Below the pieces are notes generated by a model that did no database searches, was not told the origin of the DNA, and worked only from the letters and a program-made list of their open reading frames with translations. A stretch of DNA of 64,000 bases from Syntrophales bacterium (lineage in GTDB: Bacteria > Desulfobacterota > Syntrophia > Syntrophales > PHBD01): assembly GCA_035363115.1 (NCBI GenBank), contig DAOSEM010000003.1, positions 310,001-374,000 on the forward strand. The letters run 5' to 3'. Below, piece after piece: positions 62,871-64,000 of the stretch (its first letter is position 1; each line of letters begins with the position of its first letter). The position numbers and the translations under genes were made by a program.

Positions 62871-64000
62871 GTGAACCCTTCTTCCATCGCGCGCCTTACC
62901 GTGCCGGCGGACATGCGCTTCCTGGAGACGATCCGGGGCTTTGTGCGGGAACTGGCCTCGGCCGCCGGACTCTCCCAACGGGAGATTCTGGGCCTGGAAC
63001 TGGCCGCCGAAGAGGCCTCCGTCAATGCCGTCGAGCACGCCTATCCGGACGGCCGGCCGGGAGACATTTTCCTGAAGGCGGAGATCGGTCGGACGGAGCT
63101 GGTTCTGTCCATCCGGGACGAGGGGCTGCCCTTCGACCCGGATCTGGAGCCGGCCGGTGTTTCCGGGACGGCCGCCGACGAGTTTTCGGCCCAGGGCCTG
63201 GGGCTGCGGATCATCCGTCACGAAGTCGACGAGGCCCGCTTCGAGAACCTCGGCCGCCGGGGGAAGGCCCTGCGTCTCGTCAAGCGGCTTGCCGCAGCCG
63301 CGGAACCGGAGCCGGAGCATCTGCCGCCGAGGATCGAGCCGGCCCCCCCGCAGCCGTACGAGATCCGATCCATGAAACCAGAGGAGGCCATCCAGGTGGC
63401 CCGGATCTTCTGGCTGGCTTACGGCTATTCGTACAAAAACGAAAATTTTTACCGCCCGGAAGGACTTCTCCACCTGGTGGGAAGCGGCCGTCTGGTCAGC
63501 ACCGTCGCCGTGACTGAAATTGGCGAGGTCGTGGGGCACGTCGGCATCCTGCGGCCGACACCGGCGCCCATGGCCGAGGCGGCCCTGCTGGTGATCAACC
63601 CGGCCCACCGGGGCCGTGGGCTGATGGATGCGCTCTCCAGGGCCAACGAGGCCAGGGCCCTGGAGATGGGGCTGCTCGGCATGTCCATCGATCCCGTCAC
63701 CAGCCATGCCATCAGCCAGCGGGACGTGATGCGGCTGGGGGGGCGTCCCTGCGGCCTGGACCTGGCCGCCAGTCCCCCCCGGCTGTTCAAGGCCCTCGAC
63801 CCCGAAGCGGCATCGCCACAGCGGGAGTCCTGTCTCCACTGCTTCCGCTATTTCGACGCCCCTCCGCCGGTGAAGGCCTATGTCCCGCCCCGCCACCGGG
63901 AGATTATCTCCCGCATCTACGATGGCCTTGCCCAGCCCTGCACCTTCGGCGATCCGGCCCCGGCCGCCGCGCCGGGGGAGTACCGGATCGACTTCGATAA
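62871..64000 (+). CDS. RsbW-like ATP-binding domain fused to a GNAT domain (truncated at window edge)
   Basis: A GTG start with GAGGAGGAATCCG upstream opens a frame that runs to the end of the window (at least 376 codons). The N-terminal 140 residues are a GHKL ATPase of the RsbW/anti-sigma kinase type: ELAAEEASVNAVEHAYPDG (N box), IRDEGLPFDPD (G1) and AQGLGLRIIRHEVDEARF (G2). A Pro-rich linker (about 150-165) leads to a GNAT acetyltransferase with INPAHRGRGLMDALSRANEA. A conserved C-terminal Cys pair, CLHCFRYF, follows. The end is missing from this window. The fusion suggests acetylation coupled to a phosphorelay; that is inference. Confidence 0.85.
   Translation, partial: MNPSSIARLTVPADMRFLETIRGFVRELASAAGLSQREILGLELAAEEASVNAVEHAYPDGRPGDIFLKAEIGRTELVLSIRDEGLPFDPDLEPAGVSGTAADEFSAQGLGLRIIRHEVDEARFENLGRRGKALRLVKRLAAAAEPEPEHLPPRIEPAPPQPYEIRSMKPEEAIQVARIFWLAYGYSYKNENFYRPEGLLHLVGSGRLVSTVAVTEIGEVVGHVGILRPTPAPMAEAALLVINPAHRGRGLMDALSRANEARALEMGLLGMSIDPVTSHAISQRDVMRLGGRPCGLDLAASPPRLFKALDPEAASPQRESCLHCFRYFDAPPPVKAYVPPRHREIISRIYDGLAQPCTFGDPAPAAAPGEYRIDFD

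Noticed and set aside
60546..63896. Very long open frame (1116 codons) on the minus strand over uvrB and the RsbW-GNAT gene
   Set aside because: The translation is Pro/Gly/Arg-rich low-complexity sequence and overlaps the conserved uvrB frame on the same strand. It reflects GC bias, not a gene.

Overview
The window is GC-rich, gene-dense chromosome of a strictly anaerobic, Gram-negative bacterium. Gene content points to the former Deltaproteobacteria (Desulfobacterota), most likely the Syntrophales/Syntrophus-Smithella neighbourhood. The support is a 2-oxoacid:ferredoxin oxidoreductase of the KorDABC type, a c-subunit of ATP synthase with a signal peptide, a PaaK-like ligase subfamily, a 3-hydroxyacyl-CoA dehydrogenase beside an old-yellow-enzyme type reductase, a Tat-exported flavoprotein, and sigma-54 regulation. 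The taxonomic call is inference from these families; no 16S rRNA is present.

Layout. 0-8 kb: groES-groEL (minus), an orphan atpE, a GGQ release-factor-like gene, a PAS histidine kinase with an NtrC-type regulator, and engB. 8-13 kb (minus): korD-korA-korB-korC with an ACT protein, a NusG-like factor and ribD. 13-15.4 kb (plus): a short RmlA-type nucleotidyltransferase, an RmlC-type epimerase, the prepilin peptidase and a 56-residue Cys protein. 15.5-23 kb (plus): argS, a SPOR protein, then the classic ffh-rpsP-khpA-rimM-trmD-rplS-rnhB-yraN run. 23-32.6 kb (minus): rnpB, a zinc-ribbon coiled-coil protein, a CAU tRNA, rpoD-dnaG-yqeY, a HIT protein and hisA-(lipoprotein)-hisB-hisG-hisI. 32.7-42.3 kb: a DksA-type protein, priA, an exported nitroreductase/zincin pair with a methyltransferase, an MBL hydrolase, a PaaI thioesterase and copZ-copA. 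42.3-54.4 kb: a large palindromic intergenic region, a divergent YchF-like GTPase, a TorF-like porin, the Tat flavoprotein, an HD hydrolase, GNAT, cyclophilin, hisF, the acyl-CoA/OYE pair and a PilB/GspE ATPase. 54.5-64 kb: a metallophosphoesterase overlapping a GAF-GGDEF protein, amt-glnK behind a sigma-54 promoter, a PaaK-like ligase, uvrB, and an RsbW-like ATPase-GNAT fusion that runs off the right edge.

How it fits together. Most of the window is housekeeping: protein folding, translation, replication priming, transcription, histidine and riboflavin synthesis. Anaerobic carbon metabolism is represented by KorDABC, the PaaK-like ligase, and the hydroxyacyl-CoA dehydrogenase/OYE pair. Nitrogen control is visible in amt-glnK with a GG-N10-GC promoter. 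The most unusual items are an RpoD whose -35-reading region 4.2 is degraded, two kinds of large intergenic palindrome, an exported nitroreductase beside an exported HExxH protein, and a phosphoesterase/degenerate-cyclase pair. No transposase, integrase, prophage or CRISPR array was seen.
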